64,000 nucleotides of DNA from Ceratopteris richardii. Lineage: Eukaryota; Streptophyta; Polypodiopsida; Polypodiales; Pteridaceae. A program made the translations under genes and the position numbers. The DNA is taken from NCBI GenBank assembly GCA_020310875.1, contig CM035444.1, positions 18,348,977-18,412,976 on the forward strand, in the 5' to 3' direction. The notes under the pieces were generated by a model. That model searched no databases, had not been told where the DNA came from, and saw only the letters and a program-made list of their open reading frames with translations. The number at the start of each line of letters is the position of its first letter. Positions within the stretch are counted from its first letter, which is position 1. Below, piece by piece: positions 36,071 to 46,646 of the stretch.

Positions 36071-36739
36071 GTTAATCTCAAGGATTGTTCCCATCATGAT
36101 GTACCCCCAATATAGTGGAATACCATCCATAGGACATCAGAAGAAACAGAGTCTGTGCATTCATTAGAATCAGACCCATCATGGTTGCACAAGAACACTC
36201 ATTTATGGATGTGTAAGGTAGCCAAATAAGAGGAAGAATGATTAGAAGCCAGAACTTTAGGTTCAAAATGACACCCACGAACTCTTCAAGATCCTTCTTA
36301 TGCACCAATAGTGTTTCCAAACGAGGAATTTGAGCCTCATGGTTGCACGATGGATATAGCAGTAAATGAAGAACAATGGACTCCTCATTGTGATGAGGAT
36401 GGTTACGACATTTCCATCATGATAGAACCCATATAGGAAGAGCTTATCCTAGAAGAATGCATGGAAGTGGCTCAAGAACGAGTCAGTAGTAGGCGTACCT
36501 CTATTTTGTGGAAGACACTACCCTTGGAATGTACAAGAAGAATCAACTTGAGGCACTCATGGAAGATACAGAAAATAAGCAAAAGAAGAGAAAGAAATCA
36601 CCTAAGATAGAAGACGAAGAAGAACTGGAAGTACCAAAGAACTTTAGAAAATATGAAATAGAAGATAGAAGAATCATTTTATGAATGCCTAAAAGAGAGG
36701 CATGAATTGGAGAAATATATGATAACCGAGAGAAAACCA

Positions 36740-37150
36740 AAAAGATAGTGGTTACGATAGAAGATGGAGAAGAGAAATGCACATACATCGGGCATGATTT
36801 GACAAATGAAGAAGAAAAAGAGTTCACCGCCCTATTGTGTGAGTACAAAGATGTGTTTGCTTGGAGTTACAAAGACTTGAAAGGAGTAGGCCCTGATATA
36901 TGCTCTCATAGGATCCCTATGACACTAGAGGCCAAACCTACTGAGCAGAAACCATACATGTAACTTGAAGTTCTTCACGGATCATCAGGCATTGTTGTAA
37001 TTAGTCATTAAGCCTTGTAACACAGTATGACTGATACGTTGGTTTCTATTACTAATGGAGTAGGACTTTGAAGTAGTAATCAGGAGAGGAAAGACCCACC
37101 TTAGAGCAGATCCCCTTTCACGACTTACTACTCGAGAAGCTCCTCAAGGA
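36740..37150 (+). pseudogene. G reverse transcriptase start fused to RNase H end
   Basis: 36748-36963 is the usual pre-RT block (FTALLCEYKDVFAWSYKDL, then GPDICSHRIPM and TEQKPYM). It is followed at about 36961 by LKFFTDHQALL, the end of RNase H, and then FEVVIRRGKTHLRADPLSRL. The catalytic palm of RT and most of RNase H are therefore missing, by a deletion of probably more than 1 kb. Confidence 0.8.
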
Positions 37151-38935
37151 ATAGTGGATGAACTACTAGATGCATACGTGTTTAACCTTGAGACAGTACA
37201 TGAATGGGCCACGACTATTGTCCCTATTCTCACATTTGGACCTAAGAATCCTAGGATTAGGATCAGAGAAGGAGAGATTAACAACTCTCAAAGATACCAG
37301 ATACTGGCAAGAAGCATATATAAACAAGATAATCAAAAAATTCTTGCTTGTTGTGTAGATGAATCAGAATACAAGAGTTGTTTGCAATTAGCACATGTAG
37401 GTGCATTACAACAACGTCACTCGAGACATCGTATGTTACAGACTCTATAGAGACTAGGACTATATTGACCTTCTATGGAAGCAGATGTCTATAAGTTGTG
37501 TAAAGAATGTCAAGTCTATTGTGAAAGACCACCTGTGGAACATGCCACTTTGTATCATGTGTCTCTCACACCAAAATGGAGTGAACCGATGGTGGCATAC
37601 TTGAGGACAAAAACATTCCCTTAAGGAATGACTTTCGCAAGACAAAGAAGTCTAGAGCAAGAAGCTCAAGACTATGCACTCAATGGCGATAACCTATACA
37701 AATGAGAAAGAGATGGATACCTAAGACAATGTGTTCATGAGAGTGATTATTTAAGCATATTAGAGACTCCACACCAAGGTGTTGCAGAAGGTCATTTTGG
37801 CCCCAACACAGTAAACAAAGCCATACTATTTGCAGGATTATGGTGGCCCACTCCTCACATGGATGCACATACCTATGTTAAGAGATGTGATGTGTGCCAA
37901 AGAATGAAGTTTCCTACTCGCAGAGATGAAATGCCATTGAAACCCATGATGGGAGGACATGTATTCTCTTAGTGGGGTATAGACTTTGTAGGTACCATTA
38001 ACCCCCCTGCAAAAGGTACTCATGCTGAATATATCATAGTAGCTATAGATTATCTTACCAAATGGGTAGAGGCTAAGGCTACCGAAAAGAATGATGAACA
38101 CACAACTAGGAAAATTCTTATTTGAAAATGTCTTTATGAGATATGGATTTCCTATAGAGTTAGTGTGCAATCCAAGAACTCACTTTATAAACCAAGTCAT
38201 TGAATATTTGTTATAAGATTTTATGGTGATTCACAAGAAATCTGCACCATATCATCCTCATGCCAATGGTCAAGCAGAAAGTACTAACAAGATCCTTTTT
38301 ACTATATTGACAAAACTCGTGAACAACAAATGTTCAGATTGGGACAAACATTTACATCACACTATTTGGGCATATCGAGTGGCCTACAAGAGTGTACATA
38401 ATGCAACTCCCTTTCAAATGGTTTTTGGTCAAAACTTGTGCTTCCTTTGGAATTTTTGATACTCACCCTTAAGGTTGCACAAGAACATCAATGGACCGGC
38501 CATGAATTATCATCAAGGATAATGGACTTGGAACAATTAGGAGAAATCATGTTGAAGGCAGCAGCAAGGATATATGCAACAAAGAAGCAATAGAAAGCCT
38601 ATTTGGATGCACATGTGAAAGATAAAGGCTTAAAGGAAGGTCCACTTATTCCTAGTGTACACGTTGAAACAGCATGCAGGAAAGCTAGAGAAACGTGGTT
38701 ATGGACCTATGTTTATTAACAGAGTTTCAACAAGTGGAGCGGTACAATTAGCCACACTAGAAGGAGAGATAATGCCTAATTACATTAGTGACTGTAGAGT
38801 CAAACTTTATCAAGAACCTCTTACTGAGGATATGCTTAGACGACTCACATTGGCAAAGAAGCGTGAGGAAGAAAAGAGAATACGTGAGGAATCTCAGGCA
38901 GAAGCTCTAGAATCATTAAATGCATGAAATTAAGA
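37151..38935 (+). pseudogene. G integrase with two HHCC-like modules
   Basis: A first His/Cys block at about 37390-37530 (AHVGALQQRHSRH, then YKLCKECQVYCERPP) is followed at about 37770-37920 by the usual HHCC module (EGHFGPNTVNKAILFAGLWW, then YVKRCDVCQRMKFPTRRDEM). The catalytic core includes IDFVGTINPPAKG, IIVAIDYLTKWVEAKATEKN and SAPYHPHANGQAESTNKIL. The C-terminal part reads ARIYATKKQ, YTLKQHAGKLEKRGYGPM and LYQEPLTEDMLRRLTLAK. Stops and frameshifts interrupt it (for example near 38130 and 38460). No chromodomain follows. Confidence 0.85.
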
Positions 38936-38984
38936 AGACAAGGACTATGGAGAGAACATCATAACCATTTCCAAAAAACACTGA

Positions 38985-39480
38985 GATACCTCATGGCCAT
39001 GTGTCAAGCAAAGTCAACTACCCATCCTAGCATAGTGGATCGGAGACCATTCATTGCAGTCAGGCTAGAACAAGGCAAGACCCGCCATGAGCTTAGGGCT
39101 CTAATTGATTTAGGTATTGTGACTAGTGTGATTAGGTGGACTCATTATAAAGATTGAGGAATAGAAATGTGGCCATTTGAGGCATACCTCATAAGACTAG
39201 GAGGCATCGAAACCCCTTGCATGGGTGAGGTGGACCTTCCTATCCTCATACACGAAGCGACCATGACTTTGAAACTCCTAGTGTGCCATGACGAAGACCT
39301 GATAGAACCATTAATTCTTGACCAAGATTGGTTATAAGATCACTCAGTGGACCTAAACCTTAGACAAGGCTCCCTGCAACTCAGGACCTTAGACCAATAG
39401 CGAGTGATACCTTTCATATGGTTTGAGGGATGTAATCCCAGACCATATGAAATGACTACGAAGGAGGATCGAAAGATCTT
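38985..39480 (+). pseudogene. G second retropepsin-like domain, downstream of integrase
   Basis: The reading RPFIAVRLEQGKTRHELRAL is followed by IDLGIVTSVI, which fits a retropepsin active site (usual D-S/T-G, here D-L-G). WPFEAYLIRLGGIETPCMGE and VDLPILIHEATMTLKLLVCH follow, then EDLIEPLILDQDWL, like the second conserved ILGxDWL motif. Stops fall at about 39157 and 39336. It lies after the integrase C-terminus and before the 3' LTR, an unusual place for a protease. It is distinct from the first protease at 35640-36070. The function of such a copy is unknown. Confidence 0.65.
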
Positions 39481-41560
39481 TGAATAGATCTGTCAGATAA
39501 GTCAGATCAATCCAATATCAACCCATGCGGGCTTAGCAATGGATAGTTGCCACTCAGAAGGATATCAAGAGATCTTCCCTTGGTCTTCCTTTGCACAGGA
39601 CAGGGCTTACATCAGCGGTCAGGTGGGATACATCCTGGACAAATGGAGACCATAGGTTCCTGTGTCCCATCCTCCACACTTCGCGTGATCCAGCCTAGAT
39701 CTGTGGTACACAATGCCTCACTTCCTGATGGGTAGGTCAACGCAAGTGTTAGACCTCCCTTCTTTTCCAAAGCAGAGTGTCAACCAAACCTCTCAACCTC
39801 AACCACAAAGAAGTCAACCACGACTCAAGAACCCAAATCGACGACCATACCAAAAAAACCAAAAGTGGAAGCAGTATCAGCAAATCAAGGCAAGTGGCAC
39901 AAAGCAAATAATGTATGACTCAAGTTAGAGATGAATTCACCTCTTTGGAAAGCAACTAGTAGGCATTGCAACAAACTACTACACAACTGTAGGCTTACCA
40001 CTCCATGGAGCTAGAATCCGAACAAAAGACTAAAGAAGCCCTCACAGATGTAGAAAATCTTTTACATGCTCAGACAGTATGGAAAGCCACGCTAACATGC
40101 AATATGGACTTTTACGAAGATATCTTGTTGTTGCCAAGGAAAAGAACCAAAGACTACAAGAGCAGAATCTTGAGAACTTTGAAGCTGCGATGGATAGACA
40201 TGAACCATTGAGTCCCAACAAATTCAACGCAGTCCCTAAAACCATGCAAGTAGTATTGGAGGATCATGCGCGATTACTCGACGACTATGACAAGATCAAT
40301 GAAGAATATCACAAGCTCCAGACTGATTACAGAGCCTTACTACTAAAGGAACCTGCATAGCCCCAACTAGTTCTTGAAGTCAACCCCCCAGAAATCCTAG
40401 ACGCACTCACTACTTTACAAGCTTATGTCATTGACCTCCAAGCACAGATTGCAACTCAATCAAAGCCTCCGAGGCTAGATTTCCCACCAGAGATTTGAGC
40501 TCAAGAAGAAACCATTTCTATACCGGTGGAGGACAGATACGAAGAAGCATATCAACCACAACCAGTCCCAGGCGGACATGTCACAGCAGAAGAGCAAGAC
40601 ACTTTTGACTTCCTATCCTTGCATGGCTCAAATCAGTGGAAGGACTAGTTAAGACTCACTCTACACATGTCGAAGCAAAGCTACATCCCATGGCCCTAAT
40701 CGAGGAATGCATTTTACATTCATCCTATTCCGCTCAGTTGGCATCTTGATGGTATATCTCCATTAATGAACTTCAATACAAACCCTACTTCCTATACATG
40801 GCAGAATACCAATTAGCTATATAAAAGGAAACGGAGAAGAAATTGACTCACACCACTCGGTTCGAGCCCGACAATCTATCCCCTGAAGCAAAGAAAGAAA
40901 AGATCTTTCAACCAAATTGGCGCATGGATTGTTACAAGAATATCCAGAAATGGTGCACATCTAGACAAAAGCACCACTGCACCTAAAGTATAATCCGAGT
41001 TTGGGTCCACTACTATGACGCTGCACTTAGACAACATTTGTGATTAAAGTTCAAAATAATAAGCAGTGCCACGATTGGTTAAAGTATCCCTACTTCACTT
41101 CACCCCACGGGCCTCCTACATTAGGATACATGATGGCCACAATTTGCCACTCGCTCCCTCGATTACACCGCATGGACGATGTCACCGCACACATGACCAT
41201 AATATCTTTGATATGATGCAAATGGTTTTCAAGATCTTTCGTTGTGTCAAAGCACCACATGTCAATACCCCAAGCTTTGAGCATGGCAACCAAGACTTCA
41301 CATATGACATGAGTTCTATGTCATCGCTCCAGGTATGCTATGCATGGCACTGTCGCATGAAGTATTTACCTGCATGTTACAAGATGACATTCGAAGAGAT
41401 GTTCACGACAGGATTCTAGGAGTACCACTCCGAAGTTTTTATCAGCCGACCTACCCATCTCCTTCAGTTGTTCGCTTGAGAGCAACTCGTATATTCGACA
41501 CATTACCGACTTCCGCCTCTCGACGAACCTCAAGCTATAGAATGGAAAAAAAACTCGAAG
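39481..41560 (+). pseudogene. G 3' accessory frame with coiled-coil segment, unidentified
   Basis: A Gln/Pro/Arg-rich linker (SQPRLKNPNRRPYQKNQKWK) at about 39770-39900 is followed at 39990-40360 by a helical charged stretch (AKEKNQRLQEQNLENFEAAM, then DDYDKINEEYHKLQTDYRAL) and further broken pieces to about 41560. It continues the second-retropepsin region and ends before the purine tract. I recognise no family for it. It may be an element-specific accessory protein. Confidence 0.5.
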
Positions 41561-42351
41561 ATGCGAGTGGGAGGGGGTTTGCACGAGCCAAAGGCATCGA
41601 TGCAAAGGAAGTATGTAGAGGCGGACTACAAAGAGTCGTGGGGAGCCAGATCATTTTTTCTCAAAGAAATATACTTTATATTATTTTTTCAAAACTCCAA
41701 ATAGTGATTTTTATCACTTTTGTAATATATGTATCATAAAACACCCATTTTTTATTTAATAGCTCCATTTTGTGAAAGCCGAGGAGTCCTCGAGCTTGAA
41801 GAGATTAGGTAGAACGAGCCTACCAATTTTGATTATTTTTAGATCTCATTTGGATCTCCAAATGACATGAAGAACCTAATTTTTAACTAAATGCGAAAAG
41901 AAGGGGGGTTTGCAGGAGCCTAAGGCATCGATGCAAAGGAAGTATGTAGAGGCAAACTACAAAGAGTCATGGGGAGCCAGGCATTCATTTTTTCTCAAAG
42001 AAATATACTTTATATTACTTTTTCAAAACTCCAAATAGTGATTTTCGCTTCATATCACTCCTATCTCTTCCACGGATTGACATTAAGGAGATTTTTGAAG
42101 TTGGATTGTATTAGTTAGTGTGAGCTTTGAGCTAGATTGAGCTTGTAATAGTGTTATTGAGCAATAGAGTCTACTTTCTACCTTCCATTGTGTCTCGCTT
42201 GTCTCTTCTTTGTGTGTGTGTATGTGTGTGTGCATCTTCATGCTTCTCACCTTCACTCTCACTACTTCTTGCATTCACGATCTTCATATCACTCCTATCT
42301 CTTCCACGGATTGACATTAAGGAGGTGGAGCTTCTTAACGTAGTTCTTACC

Positions 42352-42523
42352 TGTAAGGAATTGAACTCACAACGTTTTGGTTAGGAATGTGATAGGCTAA
42401 CCTCTTGCCCCAAAATCCATGGTTGAGGATTACTCCCTAATCCTCCCTCTTAGGGTGCAATTCAACAATCTCCTATCTATCAAGGGTGTGGTTCAATCGT
42501 CTCCTTCCTATCACTTTATTACA
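42352..42523 (-). repeat. TRIM 3' LTR
   Basis: 172 bp. It is collinear with 42882-43074 except for a roughly 30-bp partial duplication in the latter and small indels. Confidence 0.9.
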
Positions 42524-42881
42524 TTATTCCCCCCTTAGCCAATCATTGTCCTCAATGATATGCTCTTGTATCCCTCTAGCCTCCGTGATCAGCGTCTTGA
42601 ACTCCCTAGGTACCCTTGAATTGATGTCCTCAACCTCGCACAGTTTCTTGAACCTTGTTCGCAACCTTGGTCTCTTGAACCCTTTCTCTCAACCTTGGTG
42701 TCTTGAACCTTCTTGTTTGCAACCTTGGTCTCTTGAGCCCTTGTTCTCAACCTCAATCTTGAACCTTGTTCTCACCCATGTTTGGTATCTTGAACCCTCA
42801 ACCAAGTGCCACCCAAGGACTTCACACTTCCAAGCTAGCTCAGTAGATTTGGAAAGTTCATTCCGAGAGCTCTGATACCAA

Positions 42882-43074
42882 TGTAAGGAATTGAACTCAC
42901 AACCTGTTGGTTAGGAATGTGATGGACTAACCACTTGCCCCCTCTTGGTTAGGAATGTGATGGGCAAACCACTTGCCCCAAAAGCCATGGTTAAGGATTA
43001 CTTCCTAATCCTCCAACCATCTCCTATCTATCAAGGGTGTGGTTCAATCATCTCCTTCCTATCACTTTATTACA
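42882..43074 (-). repeat. TRIM 5' LTR
   Basis: 193 bp. It holds an internal partial duplication of the GGTTAGGAATGTGATGG block, which explains its extra length over the other LTR. Confidence 0.9.
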
Positions 43075-43096
43075 TTACCATTGTGCTAGAGCAACA

Positions 43097-43535
43097 GTTG
43101 CTATGACACATGTGTGTCCACTAATGATTTTTGCTTCATGCTTGGGAGCTCATGCATATCTAGGTTGAGCAAGAAACTAACCTATTATAGCCACTTCTAG
43201 TTGTGAGGTTGAGTATAGGGAAGCTTTCACAATGAATGTCGAGTGTGTGTGGCTTAGACTCCTTTTGCCTAATTTGGTTGTTGATCAATCTTCTACCACC
43301 ACCATCTTCACTTATTGTCAGAGCGCATTGGCAATTGTAAGGAACCCCATGTTCCATGCTCGCACAATACACATTGAGATGCATTATCATTATGTTAAGA
43401 AGAGGTTCTCTGCTCAAGACTCTGTCTCAAGAGAACCTCTTCCATAGACATTGAAAATCTTTTCACAAAGACTCTGTCTCAAGAGAAGTTTGAAGCTTTC
43501 CGCAAAGCTCTAGGCTTACTTTCTTTTGTGTATTA
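43097..43535 (+). pseudogene. A4 RNase H, part 2
   Basis: It resumes right after G at the duplicated GTTGC and contains ATSSCEVEYREAFTMNVECV, FTYCQSALAIVRNPMFHART and MHYHYVKKRFSA. It ends with a damaged DLFTK-type block at about 43450-43535. A short internal duplication around TCTGTCTCAAGAG lies at about 43418-43482. Confidence 0.85.
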
Positions 43536-43668
43536 ATCTCTTTCCACATAGCTTAGCACTTTCCTTATACACAAATGCTCACATCACTTCCAATGGATTG
43601 ATCTCTTTCCACATAGATTGACACACTTCCTCATACATGAATGCTTGCCTCACTCCCAGTGGGGATTT

Positions 43669-43867
43669 GGTGATGTATTTCAATAGTGATGTGTATGAAC
43701 ATACTTTGGACCGTCAAGGCACTATTTTCCCTCTTCAGAAGGATTTTTTTCCGCAGCTTGTATATACACCAAACAAGTCACTTATCTTTGCACATTCACT
43801 TGGATCCTTCCTTATGCTCCACTTCCTTGTGCTGTTCGTGTGCTTCCATAGACCTCAAACTCGAACA
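43669..43867 (+). repeat. Family A LTR (A4 3' LTR), short
   Basis: 199 bp, TGGTGATGTATTTC to CAAACTCGAACA. It lacks about 30 bp relative to the other family A LTRs, mainly before the TTCCTTGTGCTG block. Confidence 0.85.
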
Positions 43868-43920
43868 GCAAAGTCTCACTAAGACCCTCATTTGAGTTTC
43901 ATATCAAACCCCATGTACCT

Positions 43921-44075
43921 TGGATTTCTTTGCATGTCCTCCAATGGAGGTTGGCCAAGTTAAATGGGTCTTTCTAGAGGATAACATATAAGATCTGTTG
44001 GATTTCTTTGCATGTCCTCCAATGGAGGTTGGCCAAGTTAAATGGGTCTTTCTAGAGGGTTACATATAAGATATG
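43921..44075. repeat. Tandem duplication, 77-bp unit
   Basis: Two adjacent copies of the segment beginning TGGATTTCTTTGCATGTCC, spaced 77 bp and nearly identical. It is non-coding. Confidence 0.85.
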
Positions 44076-45041
44076 TTCCCCCCTTGTTGGTCATTGAAGG
44101 TTGTTTATAGGTTGGTCATAAATTTATGGCCTCAACCACAAACAATCATTCGTATATTTTCAAAATGCTAATAAAAAAAAGGGAGCATAAAAAAAATAAA
44201 TAAGGTCTCACAAAATGCCAATCAAAATTGAGCATCGCATGATGAATACGATATTGGATGGCCATTTTGTCAAAATTCTAAACATTGCATGCTGCCATTG
44301 CTAATATGCTTTGGAATTGTCAATCAGATCTGGGCATGTCATCATAGATAATACATTTTCTTAGTCAATTAATGGGTAACACACATACATACAGAATACA
44401 CACACGTGCGCACGCGCACACACACACACACACACATAGAGCATCAAATAACAAGTAAAAACTCTGATAAGTGCGATGAAATTCTAAACGCTTCACACCA
44501 CCATTTAAAAAGCACAAAAGTTCAAAGAAAAGATGAAGCAAAAGCACAATTTTCACATTATCATTCAATCATTTGCATTATCAAATGTTCTCGGCATACC
44601 TCTGCATTATCCTCCATCATATACAGGAAAATAAAGTTCCCAATCCAGTAGCAATTTATTTTTTCCTACCAATCATTTGCATCGGCAATGGTTCTCAGCA
44701 TACCTCCTCATTATCTTCAATCATATACAATACCTAGAGAAGAGCCTGTCGCAGGAAAATAAAGTGACAAGTCCAATGGCATTTTATTTTTCTCCCACCC
44801 AAGATCCATCCCGCTTAAACTACACTAACTTATTACAGAAAAATGAAGTGCCACCAATCAAAATTGACATCACCTATTAGGAAAATCATTTTCCTAATCA
44901 AAGACAATCAACTAGAACAAGTATGGATGGGCATTTTGTCAAAATTCTGAACATTTCACACCATTGAAAAAGGCAAAAGAACAGTCTTTGCATTATGCTC
45001 CGAACATTTGCAACGGCAATGGTTCTCATGCTTTTAAACTA
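44076..45041. other. Non-coding region with CA microsatellite and diverged repeats
   Basis: A CA/CG microsatellite lies at about 44400-44436. Diverged versions of the unit found at 45042 (blocks with CAATGGTTCTCAGCATA and GCATTATCCTC) begin at about 44570. No gene is recognised. Confidence 0.5.
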
Positions 45042-46101
45042 CTGTCAACGTCTAGAATAACCTATTGCAGAAAAATGAAGTCCCACTGTCAATCAAAATT
45101 GAGCACCACGTATTAGGAAAATCATGTTCCTAATGAAAGACGATAATCAACTGGAACAAGTATGGATGGCAATGGTTCTCAGCATAGCTTCCGCATTATC
45201 CTCAAGCACCTACAATACCTAGAATAGCCTGCTGCAGGGAAATAAAGTGCAAAATTCAGTAGCATTTTGTTTTTCTGCTACCCAAGATCCATCATCCTTA
45301 AATTATAATATCTATTTGCAGGAAAATGTAGACTGAAGCACAAGAATTGTCTTTGCATTATCCTCTAATCATTTGCAATGGCAATGGTTCTCAGCATAGC
45401 TTCTGCATTATCCTCAAACACCTTCAATACCTAGAATAGCCTGGTGCAGGGAAATAAAGCACGAAGTCCAGTAGCATTTTATTTTTCTCCTACCCAAGAT
45501 CCATCATCCTTAAATTATAATGTCTAGAAGAAACCTATTGCTGGAAAATGGAGTAACACAACTGGGCCATCCTGTCAACGTCTAGAATAACCTATTGCAG
45601 AAAAATGAAGTCCCACTGTCAATCAAAATTGAGCGCCACGTATTAGGAAAATCATGTTCCTAATGAAAGACGATAATCAACTGGAACAAGTATGGATGGC
45701 AATGGTTCTCAGCATAGCTTCCGCATTATCCTCAAGCACCTACAATACCTAGAATAGCCTGCTGCAGGGAAATAAAGTGCAAAATTCAGTAGCATTTTGT
45801 TTTTCTGCTACCCAAGATCCATCATCCTTAAATTATAATATCTATTTGCAGGAAAATGTAGACTGAAGCACAAGAATTGTCTTTGCATTATCCTCTAATC
45901 ATTTGCAATGGCAATGGTTCTCAGCATAGCTTCTGCATTATCCTCAAACACCTTCAATACCTAGAATAGCCTGGTGCAGGGAAATAAAGCACGAAGTCCA
46001 GTAGCATTTTATTTTTCTCCTACCCAAGATCCATCATCCTTAAATTATAATGTCTAGAAGAAACCTATTGCTGGAAAATGTAGTAACACAACTGGGCCAT
46101 C
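45042..46101. repeat. Tandem duplication, 530-bp unit, two copies
   Basis: Copies 45042-45571 and 45572-46101 are almost identical (I noted only a few single-base differences, for example GAGCACC/GAGCGCC). Within each unit, shorter diverged repeats around CAATGGTTCTCAGCATAGC recur. It is non-coding and lies 3' of the MAPKKK gene. Confidence 0.92.
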
Positions 46102-46138
46102 CTGGGTTAAACCAGAGACCTCCCCGTCAAGTGAATAT

Positions 46139-46646
46139 TACATATATTATTCCCAAAAAAGTAAAGTCAAAAACTACATTATATCATACATGGAAGACTA
46201 CATTATATTATGCATGGAAAATTCAATCATATTATACTGTTTAATGAAACAAACGTCAAGTCTGTCATGAAGCATTCAAATGCAGACATGTAGACAAACA
46301 TAACCTAGTTAGTGCTCTTTAATACTCCTGCCCTCAGAACTGCATAAATGGAGAAGTATTAGTGAAGGCAACCACCAGTCTGACATTTTGACTACATATA
46401 TTATTCCCAAAAAAGTAAAGCCAAAAACTACATTATATCATACATGGAAGACTACATTATATTATGCATGGAAAATTCAATCATATTATACTGTTTAATG
46501 AAACAAACGTCAAGTCTGTCATGACGCATTCAGATGCAGACATGTAGACAAACATAACCTAGTTAGTGCTCTTTAATACTCCTGCCCTCAGAACTGCATA
46601 AATGGAGAAGCATTAGTGAAGGCAACCACCAGTCTGACATTTTGAC
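46139..46646. repeat. Tandem duplication, 254-bp unit, two copies
   Basis: The segment beginning TACATATATTATTCCC repeats at 46139 and 46393, nearly identical. It merges to the right into a related array with a unit of about 300 bp. Confidence 0.9.

Larger units (their letters stand above)
42352..43074 (-). mobile_element. TRIM (miniature LTR retrotransposon) in G 3' LTR
   Basis: 723 bp flanked by TTACC (42347-42351 and 43075-43079). Terminal repeats at 42352-42523 and 42882-43074 start TGTAATAAAG and end TTCCTTACA on the minus strand. A tRNA-Met primer-binding site (TGGTATCAGAGC) lies beside the 5' LTR at about 42868-42880. A polypurine tract (AAGGGGGGAATA) lies beside the 3' LTR at about 42524-42537. 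The interior of about 360 bp has no coding capacity and carries a degenerate 20-24 bp repeat around CTTGAACCTTG. It would depend on enzymes from other elements. Confidence 0.93.
29603..43096 (+). mobile_element. Ty3/gypsy element G (13.5 kb), inserted in A4
   Basis: The element starts TGTTGGCAGC, ends GAGCAACA and is flanked by GTTGC. The 5' LTR is 29603-30275. The 3' LTR begins near 41575 and holds a TRIM insertion. Right after the 5' LTR lies TTTGGTGCCGTTGTCGAGG, like the tRNA-Asp-type primer site of Athila/Tat gypsy elements. Order inside: leader array, gag, protease, RT start, RNase H end, integrase, a second retropepsin-like domain, a coiled-coil frame and 3' LTR. No chromodomain is seen. 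The Tat/Athila-like placement is inferred from the primer site and layout. Stops and the RT deletion make it non-autonomous. Confidence 0.93.
41575..43096 (+). repeat. G 3' LTR, partly duplicated and interrupted by a TRIM
   Basis: A purine tract (GTGGGAGGGGG) precedes the start near 41575. The TTTGCACGAGCC start aligns with the 5' LTR start but has lost the TG end. LTR sequence runs to about 41890. A second purine tract plus LTR start (AAGGGGGGTTTGCAGG) follows at about 41906-42050. Then LTR 3' sequence occurs twice (the block CACGGATTGACATTAAGGAG near 42071 and 42306). The TRIM occupies 42352-43074. The end, CATTGTGCTAGAGCAACA, matches the 5' LTR end. Confidence 0.85.
28359..43867 (+). mobile_element. 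Copia copy A4, both LTRs present, split by element G
   Basis: The 5' LTR is 28359-28584 and the 3' LTR is 43669-43867. A tRNA-Met primer-binding site (TGGTATCAGAG) starts at 28587. The gag start at ATG 28938 runs only about 30 codons before the sequence jumps, at about 29027, into RT. RNase H is interrupted at 29602 by G and resumes at 43097. Apart from G the element is about 2 kb, so it was already a deletion derivative when G landed. The bases next to the LTRs (AAGAA and GCAAA) do not form a clean duplication. Confidence 0.9.

Noticed and set aside
36543-36848. Minus-strand serine-rich 101-codon frame
   Set aside because: Antisense of Glu/Lys-rich polyprotein sequence in G (GAAGAA repeats read as Ser), a common artefact.
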